A stretch of 64,000 nucleotides of DNA from Nitrospiraceae bacterium (GTDB lineage Bacteria; Nitrospirota; Thermodesulfovibrionia; Thermodesulfovibrionales; Dissulfurispiraceae). The stretch is taken from NCBI GenBank assembly GCA_012517735.1, contig JAAYUK010000118.1, positions 1 to 64,000 on the forward strand, written 5' to 3'. Below, piece by piece: positions 28,158 to 36,690 of this stretch (position 1 is the stretch's first letter; every line of letters begins with the position of its first letter). The notes below the pieces were generated by a model. That model made no database searches, had not been told where the DNA came from, and saw nothing but the letters and a program-made list of their open reading frames with translations. A program made the position numbers and the translations under genes.

Positions 28158-29015
28158 ATGCGAATCCCCTCCTGGATTAAAGAGGCAACACGCGCACAGC
28201 GTGCATCTTCGGAAAAGACCTGCGCAGAACGCACGGTCAGGACACATCGCCTGCATACGGTCTGCGAAGCGGCGCGTTGTCCGAATCAACGTTACTGTTA
28301 TGCCAAGCCGACGGCGACGTTCCTCATACTGGGAGACGCCTGCACCCGGAACTGCGGATTCTGTTCGGTCAGCCATTGCGCTCCGTCTGCGCCTGATCCT
28401 GCCGAGCCCTTGATGGTTGCCGATGCAGCGGCTGCCATGGGATTGCGCTATGTCGTCATCACTTCAGTGACGCGCGACGACCTGCCCGATGGCGGCGCCA
28501 GCCATTTTGCGGCGACAATCAGGGCTGTCCGTCAGCGGCTGCCGGAATCGCGGATTGAGGTGCTCATTCCGGACTTCTGCGGAGATGCCGACGCCTTGAG
28601 AACCGTGCTTGATGCAGCTCCCGATGTAGTGAACCATAATGTCGAAACTGTCCCGCGCCTCTACCCGACGGTGCGTCCCCAGGCAGACTACCGGCAATCA
28701 CTCAATCTGCTCCGCTGCGCGAAAGAGGTATTCCCTGCAGCGCTGACCAAATCGGGGCTTATGGTGGGGCTCGGCGAGCGGTTTGAGGAGATTGAAGCTG
28801 TTCTTCGCGACCTGCGCGATGCCGGGTGTGATGCTCTGACTGTAGGTCAGTATCTCAGGCCTACAAAAAAGCATCTTCCTGTTGTAGAATACATACACCC
28901 GGACGTATTTGCGGAGCTTGGCCGGCTTGCGAAACAGCTCGGGTTCCGCTCAGTGGCGTCCGGTCCGCTGGTCAGAAGCTCGATGAACGCGGAAGAACAG
29001 TTTAACGAGACATAA
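28158..29015 (+). CDS. lipA: Lipoyl synthase
   Basis: A 285-residue radical SAM enzyme inserting sulfur into octanoyl groups. It has both cluster motifs: the auxiliary C-x4-C-x5-C (CEAARCPNQRYC) and the radical SAM CTRNCGFC. The C-terminal RSSMNA matches the RSSY region, with Met replacing Tyr. No clear ribosome binding site is seen at the ATG at 28158. No lipB or lipoylated-complex gene is adjacent. Confidence 0.95.
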   Translation: MRIPSWIKEATRAQRASSEKTCAERTVRTHRLHTVCEAARCPNQRYCYAKPTATFLILGDACTRNCGFCSVSHCAPSAPDPAEPLMVADAAAAMGLRYVVITSVTRDDLPDGGASHFAATIRAVRQRLPESRIEVLIPDFCGDADALRTVLDAAPDVVNHNVETVPRLYPTVRPQADYRQSLNLLRCAKEVFPAALTKSGLMVGLGERFEEIEAVLRDLRDAGCDALTVGQYLRPTKKHLPVVEYIHPDVFAELGRLAKQLGFRSVASGPLVRSSMNAEEQFNET

Positions 29016-29093
29016 TGCGTAGTGCGTGATCAGTAAACGGTGAACAGCCTGACCATGAGCGTGCCGTTCTCCCATTACCCGTCACAGATCACT
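29013..29093. repeat. Dispersed GTGAT..GTAATG inverted repeat, copy B
   Basis: Begins with TAATGCGT, carries GTGATCAGTAAACGG (29027-29041) and then CCCATTACCCGTCAC (29072-29086), which can pair at about 10 of 15 positions. Related to 17590-17694. Confidence 0.45.
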
Positions 29094-29118
29094 TTTCATG
29101 TTTTTTCAAGGAGGAGCG

Positions 29119-30294
29119 ATGTTCGAATTCAACAGAATCAAACGGCTGCCGCCCTATGTCTTTGCGATCGTCAACCATCTCAAGATGGAGTCCCGCCGCA
29201 AGGGCGAGGACATCATCGATCTCGGCATGGGGAATCCCGATCTCCCGACGCCGAAGCACATTGTCGATAAGCTCTGCGAAGCGGCGCACAATCCGAAAAA
29301 CCATCGCTATTCAGCCTCCAAAGGCATTACGCAGCTCCGGTGCGCCATCTCGGAGTGGTACAAGCGCCGCTTTGATGTGGATATTGATCCCGAGACCGAG
29401 GCCTGCACGACCATCGGCTCCAAGGAGGGATTGTCGCACCTGACGCTTGCCCTGATCCAGCCGGGTGATGTGGTCATCACTCCGGCGCCGGCGTATCCGA
29501 TCCACCCGTATGCCGTCATTATCGCGGGCGGCGAAGTTCAGCAGGTGCCGATCGGACCCGGCATCGACTATTTTGCGGAGATGGAAAAAACGATCCGCAA
29601 GAGCTGGCCGAAACCGAAGATGCTGATCATCAACTTTCCGCACAATCCGACGACACAGTGTCTGGACGGACTCGACTTTTTCAGGAAAGTCGTCGATTTC
29701 GCCAAGGAGAACAAGATCATCGTCATTCATGACTTTGCCTATGCCGATCTGGTGTTCGACGATTACAAGGCACCGAGCTTTCTTCAGGTTCCGGGCGCAA
29801 AGGATGTGGGCGTAGAATTTTTCTCGATGACCAAGAGTTACTCCATGGCCGGCTGGCGGGTCGGATTCTGCTGCGGTAACAAGGAAATCGTCGGAGCCCT
29901 TATCAAGATCAAGAGCTATCTTGACTACGGCATGTTCCAGCCGATCCAGATTGCAAGCATCGTAGCGTTGCGCGGGCCGCAGGACTGTGTTGAAGACATG
30001 CGGCAGATCTACCAGTCCCGCCGCAACGTTCTGATAAAGAGCCTTCAGAGTGCGGGCTGGAACATCGAACCGCCGAAAGGCACCATGTTTGTCTGGGCCG
30101 AGATTCCAGACCAGTTCAAGGCGATGGGATCGCTTGAATTCTCGAAATATCTCATTAACGAGGCAAAAGTGGCTGTGTCGCCCGGCATCGGGTTCGGAGA
30201 GGGGGGCGATCAGTTCGTCCGCTTTGCGCTGGTCGAAAATGAACACCGCATCCGTCAGGCGGCCAAGGGCATCAAGAAAGCAATTCACCAATAG
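29119..30294 (+). CDS. PLP-dependent class I/II aminotransferase (alanine-aminotransferase-like)
   Basis: A 391-residue fold-type I aminotransferase starting at the ATG at 29119 behind AAGGAGGAG. Seen: [30 protein letters not shown], Asp in [12 protein letters not shown], the PLP Lys in [14 protein letters not shown], and the substrate-carboxylate Arg in [13 protein letters not shown]. It resembles AlaC/YfdZ and LL-DAP-aminotransferase relatives. Its place directly before hom hints at aspartate-family amino acid metabolism. Specificity is not certain. Confidence 0.93.
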   Translation: MFEFNRIKRLPPYVFAIVNHLKMESRRKGEDIIDLGMGNPDLPTPKHIVDKLCEAAHNPKNHRYSASKGITQLRCAISEWYKRRFDVDIDPETEACTTIGSKEGLSHLTLALIQPGDVVITPAPAYPIHPYAVIIAGGEVQQVPIGPGIDYFAEMEKTIRKSWPKPKMLIINFPHNPTTQCLDGLDFFRKVVDFAKENKIIVIHDFAYADLVFDDYKAPSFLQVPGAKDVGVEFFSMTKSYSMAGWRVGFCCGNKEIVGALIKIKSYLDYGMFQPIQIASIVALRGPQDCVEDMRQIYQSRRNVLIKSLQSAGWNIEPPKGTMFVWAEIPDQFKAMGSLEFSKYLINEAKVAVSPGIGFGEGGDQFVRFALVENEHRIRQAAKGIKKAIHQ

Positions 30295-30309
30295 ACGGGA
30301 GCTGCTACC

Positions 30310-31611
30310 ATGGGAAAGCAAGGCGTGAATGTTGGCATCATCGGGTTCGGTACGGTCGGCACCGGCACGGCACGGATTCTTCTGGAAAACGCAGGTGTCA
30401 TTGCCAAGCGGGCCGGGTTCCCGGTTGTTTTAAAGAAAATTGCTGATCGTGACATTACCCGGGATCGCGGCATTCCAGTTCCTGAAGGAATCTTGACCGC
30501 ACATGCCGACGATGTGCTGAACGATCCTGACATCGATATCGTGGTCGAGCTGGTCGGCGGCATCCATCCGGCAAAGGACTTTATCCTGCAGGCGATTGCC
30601 AACGGCAAGCATGTGGTAACGGCCAACAAGGCGTTGCTTGCGACGGAGGGGGCGGATATTTTCGCAGCAGCCGATCAGAAGGGCGTTGAGGTCTGCTTTG
30701 AGGCTGCGGTTGCCGGCGGGATCCCGATCATCAAGGTTCTGCGGGAAGGACTGATTGCGAACAACATGGTGTCGATTTTCGGTATCATCAACGGAACGTC
30801 GAATTATATTCTGACGAAAATGACTGCCGAGAAGGCTGAGTTCGCGGACGTTCTGAAAGAGGCTCAGGCCTTGGGATATGCGGAAGCCGACCCGACGTTC
30901 GATATTGAAGGCATCGACACCGCGCACAAACTGACCATTCTTGCCTCCCTTGCTTACGGCATTCCGCTTTCATTTGACGCCGTCTATAAAGAGGGCATCA
31001 CGAAGATTACTTCCGAAGACATTGCCTTTGCGACCGAGCTGGGATACAAGATCAAGCTGCTTGCAATCACCCGGGCGGTTGACGGACAGGTCGAGCTTCG
31101 GGTGCATCCTACCATGGTGCCGAACGACTATTTGATTTCGAAGATCGACGGCGTGTTCAATGCAATCTATGTCGAGGGAGATGCAGTCGGCGCAACGCTC
31201 TATTACGGACGCGGCGCGGGAGACATGCCGACCGGCAGCGCCGTGGTTGCTGATATCGTTGATACTGCCCGGACGATCCTCCATGGAGGCAAGCGTTCCT
31301 CGGGCATTTCCGGATCCGGAAGCGCGTATACGATCAGGCAGATGGGTGATGTCGAGAGCATGTATTATTTCCGTTTTTCGGCACTTGATCAGCCGGGTAC
31401 GCTCTCGAAGATTTCAGGCATCCTCGGCAAATACAATATCAGTATTGCATCGGTTATCCAGAAGGGACGGAGTGCGAGCAGTTCCGTTCCGCTCGTCGTC
31501 CTGACCCATACGGCCAAGGAGAAGGATGTTGCGAACGCCATCGCTGAGATCGATGCGATGCCGGTTGTTGCGGATAAAACGCTTGTTCTCCGGGTGGAAG
31601 GAAAGGAATAG
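30310..31611 (+). CDS. hom: Homoserine dehydrogenase
   Basis: A 433-residue NAD(P)-dependent enzyme reducing aspartate semialdehyde to homoserine. N-terminal GFGTVGTGTARIL, catalytic-domain ANKALLATEG, INGTSNYILTKM and AEADPTFDIEGIDTAHKL. The C-terminal ~80 residues are an ACT domain (YYFRFSALDQPGTLSKI), implying feedback control by threonine. It lies 15 nt after the aminotransferase and is probably cotranscribed. Confidence 0.97.
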   Translation: MGKQGVNVGIIGFGTVGTGTARILLENAGVIAKRAGFPVVLKKIADRDITRDRGIPVPEGILTAHADDVLNDPDIDIVVELVGGIHPAKDFILQAIANGKHVVTANKALLATEGADIFAAADQKGVEVCFEAAVAGGIPIIKVLREGLIANNMVSIFGIINGTSNYILTKMTAEKAEFADVLKEAQALGYAEADPTFDIEGIDTAHKLTILASLAYGIPLSFDAVYKEGITKITSEDIAFATELGYKIKLLAITRAVDGQVELRVHPTMVPNDYLISKIDGVFNAIYVEGDAVGATLYYGRGAGDMPTGSAVVADIVDTARTILHGGKRSSGISGSGSAYTIRQMGDVESMYYFRFSALDQPGTLSKISGILGKYNISIASVIQKGRSASSSVPLVVLTHTAKEKDVANAIAEIDAMPVVADKTLVLRVEGKE

Positions 31612-31699
31612 AGTAAGGTTCAAAGAGAAAAATGCAAAAATGCGGTGGGCTGATTGCGACCGCTCATTCATTTTTTTCCATGTTGCTTCTTGATCTGGT

Positions 31700-32461
31700 A
31701 TGGAGTTCACTGCCGAACAGTCCCAGCGCTACAGCCGCCACTTCATGCTCCCCGAAATCGGGCCAAGCGGGCAGGAAAAGCTTGCCCGCGCCCGCGTATT
31801 CATGGTCGGAGCTGGCGGACTCGGCAGTCCGGTCGGATACTATCTTGCAGCCGCCGGGGTCGGTACCCTCGGCATCATTGATCACGATGTTGTCGATCTG
31901 ACCAATCTGCAGCGGCAGATTGCGCACAGCACGCCTGCGGTCGGCATGCCGAAAGCGCTTTCCGCAAAAGCAACGTTCGAGAAACTCAACCCGGATGTCA
32001 CCGTCAATGCCGTCAATGGGCAGCTGCTTCCAGAATCGGTCGAGGACCATATTCGGGAATACGATATTGTTGTGGACTGCAGTGACAACTTTGCAACGCG
32101 GTTTCTGGTGAATGATGCATGCGTGGCGCTCAGGAAGCCGCTCGTCAGCGGGGCGGTCCTCAAATTCGAGGGGCAGGTGACGACAATTCTGCCGGGCGTC
32201 GGCCATTGTTACCGCTGTCTCTTTGAAGATGTCCCGCCTGAGGACCTGCTTGATTCGCTGCAGCGGGCGGGCATTCTGGGAGCTGTCGCGGGTGTTGTCG
32301 GCACGCTTCAGGCCGTGGAGGTGCTGAAATATCTGCTCGGTATCGGCGAGCTGCTTTCCGGCAAACTCCTGTTGTACGATGCATTGAACGCCCGGTTCCG
32401 TGCAATTCATGTGCCCCGGAATCCGTCCTGCCAGGCATGTGGCGATCTTGATGCCGTTTGA
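31700..32461 (+). CDS. MoeB/ThiF-family E1-like adenylyltransferase
   Basis: A 253-residue enzyme that adenylates the C-terminal glycine of a ubiquitin-like sulfur carrier. ATP-binding VGAGGLGSPVGYYLA, Arg in NLQRQIAHS, substrate Asp in VDCSDNFATR. Two CxxC pairs (CYRC and CQAC) form the structural zinc site. No C-terminal rhodanese domain. It overlaps an M67 JAMM protease gene, so the pair likely activates and matures a sulfur carrier for cofactor or cysteine synthesis. No ThiS/MoaD-like gene is seen nearby. Confidence 0.92.
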   Translation: MEFTAEQSQRYSRHFMLPEIGPSGQEKLARARVFMVGAGGLGSPVGYYLAAAGVGTLGIIDHDVVDLTNLQRQIAHSTPAVGMPKALSAKATFEKLNPDVTVNAVNGQLLPESVEDHIREYDIVVDCSDNFATRFLVNDACVALRKPLVSGAVLKFEGQVTTILPGVGHCYRCLFEDVPPEDLLDSLQRAGILGAVAGVVGTLQAVEVLKYLLGIGELLSGKLLLYDALNARFRAIHVPRNPSCQACGDLDAV

Positions 32462-32849
32462 AGTGCCTGAGTCCGTCTATTACCGGATAATCGAGCATTG
32501 CCGTTCATGCCTGCCATTTGAGGGTTGCGGCCTCCTTGCCGGAACGGCGGGCCGGGTCTCGGTTTTTTATCCCATGGTCAATACGGAACAATCTTCCAGC
32601 AGATTTCTCATGGATCCTGCGGAGCAGTTTCAGGTTATGCGATCGATGCGCGAGTCGGGCATGGAGATGCTCGGCATCTGCCACTCCCATCCCGACGGAC
32701 CGCCATATCCCTCCGAAACCGATATCCGCCTGGCGGTGTATGAGGATGCGGTAACCCTGATCGTCAGTTTTGCCGGCGGCGGGATAACGGTCAGGGCTTT
32801 CCGTATTGCGGCCGGAACTGTCACTGCTGTCCCCCTGCGGCGATCATAA
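32451..32849 (+). CDS. M67-family JAMM metalloprotease (sulfur-carrier processing)
   Basis: A 132-residue Mov34/MPN-domain protein. Start at the ATG at 32451, inside the end of the E1 gene (11-nt overlap). The zinc site is intact: Glu in PFEGCGLLAG and HSHPDGPPYPSETD, matching H-x-H-x7-S-x2-D. Related proteases trim C-terminal residues from ThiS/MoaD/CysO-like carriers to expose Gly-Gly. Pairing with a MoeB-like E1 fits this role. Confidence 0.9.
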   Translation: MPFEVPESVYYRIIEHCRSCLPFEGCGLLAGTAGRVSVFYPMVNTEQSSSRFLMDPAEQFQVMRSMRESGMEMLGICHSHPDGPPYPSETDIRLAVYEDAVTLIVSFAGGGITVRAFRIAAGTVTAVPLRRS

Positions 32850-32862
32850 GCTGCCGATTTGG

Positions 32863-32892
32863 TTGACTTATCTAACCCCCTGAATTTATACT
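32863..32892 (+). promoter_or_regulatory. Sigma-70 promoter of rpmH
   Basis: TTGACT (32863-32868), an 18-nt spacer and TATACT (32887-32892), followed by a 33-nt leader with AGGAGGAAA before the ATG. Confidence 0.75.
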
Positions 32893-32925
32893 ATTCATTC
32901 AGTATTTTTTCAGGAGGAAAACACC

Positions 32926-33066
32926 ATGGGAACCTATACGACATTTCATCCGAATAAAACCAAACGCAAGAAGACGCACGGCTTTCTGGTCCGCATGAGC
33001 ACGAAGGGCGGACAGAATGTCATCAAGTCCAGACGCGCAAAGGGTAGAAAACGTCTTTCCGCCTGA
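32926..33066 (+). CDS. rpmH: 50S ribosomal protein L34
   Basis: A 46-residue protein with the L34 core [17 protein letters not shown] and C-terminal [11 protein letters not shown]. The N-terminus [13 protein letters not shown] departs from the usual MKRTYQP. Ribosome binding site AGGAGGAAA. Directly followed, after only 16 nt, by yidD; the RNase P protein gene that normally sits between is absent. Confidence 0.97.
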   Translation: MGTYTTFHPNKTKRKKTHGFLVRMSTKGGQNVIKSRRAKGRKRLSA

Positions 33067-33082
33067 GCTGCACCGGTAGACC

Positions 33083-33292
33083 GTGAGAAACCTGCTGATC
33101 GCATTGATCCGGTTTTACCAGACCTGCATATCACCGCTGCTTCCGGCGAGCTGCAGGTTTACGCCAACGTGTTCTGCATATGCCAGGGAAGCAATTGAAC
33201 GTTACGGGGCGCTCCGAGGGAGCGCCCTTGCGTTAAAAAGAATCGCGAAATGTCACCCTTTCCATCCGGGCGGGTACGACCCGGTCAGGTAA
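33083..33292 (+). CDS. yidD: Membrane protein insertion efficiency factor YidD
   Basis: A 69-residue YidD-family protein starting at GTG. Hallmarks: [34 protein letters not shown] and [12 protein letters not shown]. The amphipathic N-terminal helix targets it to the inner membrane, where it assists YidC. Located between rpmH and yidC. Confidence 0.96.
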   Translation: MRNLLIALIRFYQTCISPLLPASCRFTPTCSAYAREAIERYGALRGSALALKRIAKCHPFHPGGYDPVR

Positions 33293-33319
33293 GACAAGAA
33301 CAGACGAGGAAGATGACCC

Positions 33320-34876
33320 ATGGATAGAAACGTAATACTGGCAATTGTGCTTTCCGTAGCAACCCTCCTTGCATTCCAGTATTTCGGGCCGAAGCCCGCT
33401 CCGGCGCCAGAGAAGACCACGCCGGCCCAGAGTGCGCCGGCTGACCAGAAACCGGCGCAACCCGGCGCTGCTGCTCCTGCGGCGAAGGCAGAGACTCCTG
33501 TCCAGAAACCGGCACAGAGCACGGTGGTAGAAAAGGAAGTGACGGTCGAAACCGATCTCTATACAGCGACGCTGACCAATAAAGGCGGCACGTTCAAGCG
33601 GATCGAGCTGAAAAAATACAGGACCACGGACGGCAGCAAGCCGATTGTTTTCAGTGCGAATGCTGCAATGCCTCCCCTCGCCATCGGTACCGATGAGGAG
33701 TTCTCGTTTGCCGGGGCGATTTTCACGCCGAATGCTTCATCACTGAAGCTCGACGCATCGAAAAAAGAGGCATCGCTGGTGTTCGATTACGCAGGGCAGT
33801 CCGGGCAGACCGTCCGCAGGACGTATACGTTCCATCAGGGTGAATACCGGATCGACATCAAGGATGAAGTCCAGGGTTTTCCGGCATATTATGTGACGCT
33901 CGGCAAAGAGTTCGGCATGCATGAAAAAGACGACAACCATTATGGTCCGGTTGTCCTGATCGAAGCGGATCGCAAGGAGTTCGATGCAACGGGTCTGAAG
34001 TCGGCGAGCGTGTTCAAGGGCGCGGTCAAGTGGATCGCCCAGGAAGACAAGTATTTCTTTTCGGCACTGGTTCCGAAAAGCACCATTGATGAAGCCCGCG
34101 TGATCCCGAAAAACAACGATTCCCTTGCTGTTATCAAGGCCTCGGGACAGATCAATCAGTTCATGCTCTATGTCGGTCCGAAGGAGATGGACACGCTTGA
34201 GCAGTACAAGGTCGGTCTTGAACATATTGTGGATCTTGGCTGGTTTTCCATCATCGCCCGCCCGCTCTTCTGGGTGCTCAAGTTCTTCAACGGATTTACG
34301 CATAATTACGGTTACGCAATTATTCTGATTGCGATAGCGACGCGTATTCCGTTCATTCCACTGATCAACAAGGGACAGGAGTCGATGAAAAAGCTTGCGA
34401 TGATCCAGCCCCGCATGAACGAGATCAAGGAGAAGTACAAAAACGATCCGCAGCGCATGCAGAAAGAGGTCATGGAACTTTACAAACAGCACAAGGTGAA
34501 CCCGGTCGGCGGGTGTCTGCCGATGCTTGCCCAGATCCCTGTTTTCATCGCACTGTTCAATATCCTGCGGCAGTCGATCGAGTTGCGCGGCGCTCCGTTT
34601 GCGCTCTGGATTACCGATCTTTCGGCCAAGGATCCGTATTACGTACTCCCGATTGTGATGGGGGCGACGACGTTCCTTCAGCAGAAGATGACGCCTTCCA
34701 CGACAACGGATCCGATGCAGCAGAAGATGATGCTGATGATGCCGATCGTGTTCACCTTCATCTTCCTGACGATGCCGTCCGGAGTGGTTCTTTACTGGAC
34801 CGTCGGGAACCTGCTGGCCATTGCCCAGCAGTTTTACATGAACCAGAAAGCAAAAGCTGCTGTCGCAGCAGAGTAG
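33320..34876 (+). CDS. yidC: Membrane protein insertase YidC
   Basis: A 518-residue insertase of the Gram-negative type. N-terminal TM (residues ~4-20), an Ala/Pro/Lys linker, a large periplasmic beta domain (to ~320), then the conserved five-TM core with YGYAIILIAIATRIPFIPL, QPRMNEIKEKYKNDPQRM, NPVGGCLPMLAQIPVF and MPIVFTFIFLTMPSG. A strong terminator follows, separating it from mnmE. Confidence 0.97.
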   Translation: MDRNVILAIVLSVATLLAFQYFGPKPAPAPEKTTPAQSAPADQKPAQPGAAAPAAKAETPVQKPAQSTVVEKEVTVETDLYTATLTNKGGTFKRIELKKYRTTDGSKPIVFSANAAMPPLAIGTDEEFSFAGAIFTPNASSLKLDASKKEASLVFDYAGQSGQTVRRTYTFHQGEYRIDIKDEVQGFPAYYVTLGKEFGMHEKDDNHYGPVVLIEADRKEFDATGLKSASVFKGAVKWIAQEDKYFFSALVPKSTIDEARVIPKNNDSLAVIKASGQINQFMLYVGPKEMDTLEQYKVGLEHIVDLGWFSIIARPLFWVLKFFNGFTHNYGYAIILIAIATRIPFIPLINKGQESMKKLAMIQPRMNEIKEKYKNDPQRMQKEVMELYKQHKVNPVGGCLPMLAQIPVFIALFNILRQSIELRGAPFALWITDLSAKDPYYVLPIVMGATTFLQQKMTPSTTTDPMQQKMMLMMPIVFTFIFLTMPSGVVLYWTVGNLLAIAQQFYMNQKAKAAVAAE

Positions 34877-34888
34877 CTCGGACTGATG

Positions 34889-34927
34889 CCCATGGCCTCC
34901 CGTTCCGGAGAGGCCATGGGTTTTTTT
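34889..34927 (+). terminator. Rho-independent terminator after yidC
   Basis: A perfect 11-bp stem CCCATGGCCTC/GAGGCCATGGG with a 10-nt loop, followed by seven T. The mnmE ATG lies only 8 nt beyond. Confidence 0.93.
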
Positions 34928-34934
34928 ATGGAGC

Positions 34935-36392
34935 ATGATGAAGCCGTTGCCTGATGACACCATAGCAGCCATTTCCACCCCGCCCGGCGAAGGCGGTATC
35001 GGCATTGTCCGTCTGAGCGGAAAAGATGCCGTCGCTGTGACCGCAGCCCTGTTCCACTCTTCACGTGATATTCAACTCCAGACGGCACGGACACACTCGA
35101 TTCATCACGGGTTTATCCTTGAGCCGGAAACGGGCCGGCTGGTTGACGAAGTGCTCGTCACCGTGATGCGCGCACCAAAGACCTATACGCGGGAAGACGT
35201 GGTTGAGGTCAATTGTCATGGAGGGGCACTGCCGGTGCGGCGCGTTTTGAGCCTTTTCCTCCAAAGCGGCGCAAGACTTGCCGAACCGGGTGAATTTACC
35301 AAACGGGCATTTTTAAATGGACGGCTCGATCTTTCGCAGGCGGAAGCGGTGATGGACCTGATCAGGGCAAAAACCGATCATGCCCGACGCCTCGCCTTGC
35401 AGCAGCTCGATGGCAGGCTGTCTGAGCGAATCATGGCATTGCGCGACGCTGTGGTTGATCTGTGCGCGCATGTTGAAGCCTATATCGATTTCCCGGAAGA
35501 TGATATACCTGATCTTGTACAGACAGAGCTTGCGATGTCCTGCATGCAGATTGTCCGCGATCTCCGGACACTGTCGAACCGGTATGAAGAAGGGCGCCTG
35601 TATCGGGAAGGCGCTGCCGCCGCGATTGTTGGCAAACCGAATGTCGGAAAATCATCGCTCCTGAACGCCCTGCTTGATGCCGACCGCGCCATTGTAACGG
35701 AAATGCCCGGAACCACCCGCGATGTTATCGAGGAATGCCTGAACATCCGCGGCATTCCGCTTCGCATCATGGATACAGCCGGCATACGGGAAACCCATGA
35801 CCTTGCCGAACAGGAAGGCGTACGACGCAGTCTTCAGGCGCTGGAAGGGGCGGACATCGTCCTTGCGGTGATTGATGGCAGCCGTCAGCCGGATGCTGCG
35901 GACAGGGAATTGATCGAACGGATTGCAGGGCAAAAAACGTTGCTCGTTATCAATAAGGTCGATGCATTTTTGCCGGATATTTCCTTTGCAGGTCTCGGCA
36001 TGAGTGTTCCTGAACCCATTCCTGATACTGCATTTCCGATAACGCGTACTGACGGAAGCGCCGGGCAGGCGATTGCTGTCTCGGCCAGGAGCGGTCAGAA
36101 TATCGAAGCACTCAAGGACGCGATCAGGAATCTCCTGCTTCCCGCTGCTCAGCTGACAGCAGGCTCTTCGCGTGATGACGTGCTGGTCGCCAATATCCGC
36201 CACAAGCAGGCCCTCGATGTCGCTGCGGAAGCAATGGAGCGGGCCCATGTTTCTCTCCGCAACCACGATCCTCAGGAGATTACCGCGCTTTCGCTTCGCG
36301 AAGCGCTTGATGCCCTTGGTGAGATTGTCGGCGTTGTTTCGACCGACGACATCCTCGATCGTATTTTCAGCCGGTTCTGTATCGGAAAATAA
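34935..36392 (+). CDS. mnmE: tRNA modification GTPase MnmE
   Basis: A 485-residue protein that, with MnmG, modifies the wobble uridine of tRNAs. N-terminal folate-binding domain (TIAAISTPPGEGGIGIVRLSG), helical domain, G domain with Walker A GKPNVGKSS, switch EMPGTTRD, DTAG and NKVD, and the diagnostic C-terminal CIGK. The G domain has a ~25-residue extension before the SARSG motif. The usual partner mnmG is not downstream; hgcA is. The ATG follows the yidC terminator closely, so its promoter position is unclear. Confidence 0.96.
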   Translation: MMKPLPDDTIAAISTPPGEGGIGIVRLSGKDAVAVTAALFHSSRDIQLQTARTHSIHHGFILEPETGRLVDEVLVTVMRAPKTYTREDVVEVNCHGGALPVRRVLSLFLQSGARLAEPGEFTKRAFLNGRLDLSQAEAVMDLIRAKTDHARRLALQQLDGRLSERIMALRDAVVDLCAHVEAYIDFPEDDIPDLVQTELAMSCMQIVRDLRTLSNRYEEGRLYREGAAAAIVGKPNVGKSSLLNALLDADRAIVTEMPGTTRDVIEECLNIRGIPLRIMDTAGIRETHDLAEQEGVRRSLQALEGADIVLAVIDGSRQPDAADRELIERIAGQKTLLVINKVDAFLPDISFAGLGMSVPEPIPDTAFPITRTDGSAGQAIAVSARSGQNIEALKDAIRNLLLPAAQLTAGSSRDDVLVANIRHKQALDVAAEAMERAHVSLRNHDPQEITALSLREALDALGEIVGVVSTDDILDRIFSRFCIGK

Positions 36393-36400
36393 TCCGGCTG

Positions 36401-36438
36401 GCCTGCTTCCGGAAAAAGCCTGATCAGGGGAAGCAGGC
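36401..36438 (+). terminator. Terminator-like hairpin after mnmE
   Basis: A 10-bp stem GCCTGCTTCC with GGAAGCAGGC and an 18-nt loop, just past the mnmE stop. No T-run follows, so factor-independent termination is doubtful. The rest of 36393-36522 shows nothing recognisable. Confidence 0.4.
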
Positions 36439-36522
36439 GGTGTTTGAGATGACCGGTAGCGGCGTTTTCCCGTCGCTGCCATCGAAGGACATGCGCCCTT
36501 TTCTTATTGCGGGATGCAGCAT

Positions 36523-36528
36523 TATACT
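36523..36528 (+). promoter_or_regulatory. -10 box of hgcA
   Basis: TATACT ends 6 nt before an ATG (36535) that is in frame with hgcA, giving a predicted start point at or next to that ATG. The -35 region (TTTCTT at 36500-36505, 17-nt spacing) is weak. Confidence 0.5.
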
Positions 36529-36534
36529 ATCATC

Positions 36535-36690
36535 ATGAGTACTTTACAGTTGCTTTCAGTGAAGCGAACCGCCAGTTCCCAGCCGTCGTGCTGACCTCCG
36601 GTTGAGCCTGCTCAGATCGAGCGGGTAAGTACGGAGTGGACATGGAAGGACCGGATCGGAGCTCTCCGGTGCCGGATCAGCGGGTTTCGC
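36535..36690 (+). other. Upstream in-frame extension of hgcA containing a TGA codon
   Basis: In the hgcA frame an ATG at 36535 opens 19 codons ending ...SSQPSC, then TGA (36592-36594), then 32 sense codons running into the usual ATG at 36691. The part after the TGA reads VSTEWTWKDRIGALRCRISG, which looks like the segment that precedes RMRYTVRPGLYAVG in HgcA proteins. No ATG, GTG or TTG lies between the TGA and 36691. Translation of this HgcA-like segment would therefore need readthrough or recoding, unless an unusual codon is used. A sequencing error or a true nonsense mutation remains possible. Confidence 0.6.
36592..36625 (+). promoter_or_regulatory. TGA codon with downstream hairpin (possible bacterial SECIS)
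   Basis: Twelve nt after the in-frame TGA, CCTGCTC (36607-36613) pairs with GAGCGGG (36619-36625), seven pairs including one G.U, closing the loop AGATC. G is the second loop base and the loop starts 19 nt after the TGA, both within general bacterial SECIS rules as I know them. No bulged U is evident. An outer CTCCG (36596-36600)/CGGAG (36632-36636) pairing could extend it. Confidence 0.35.
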
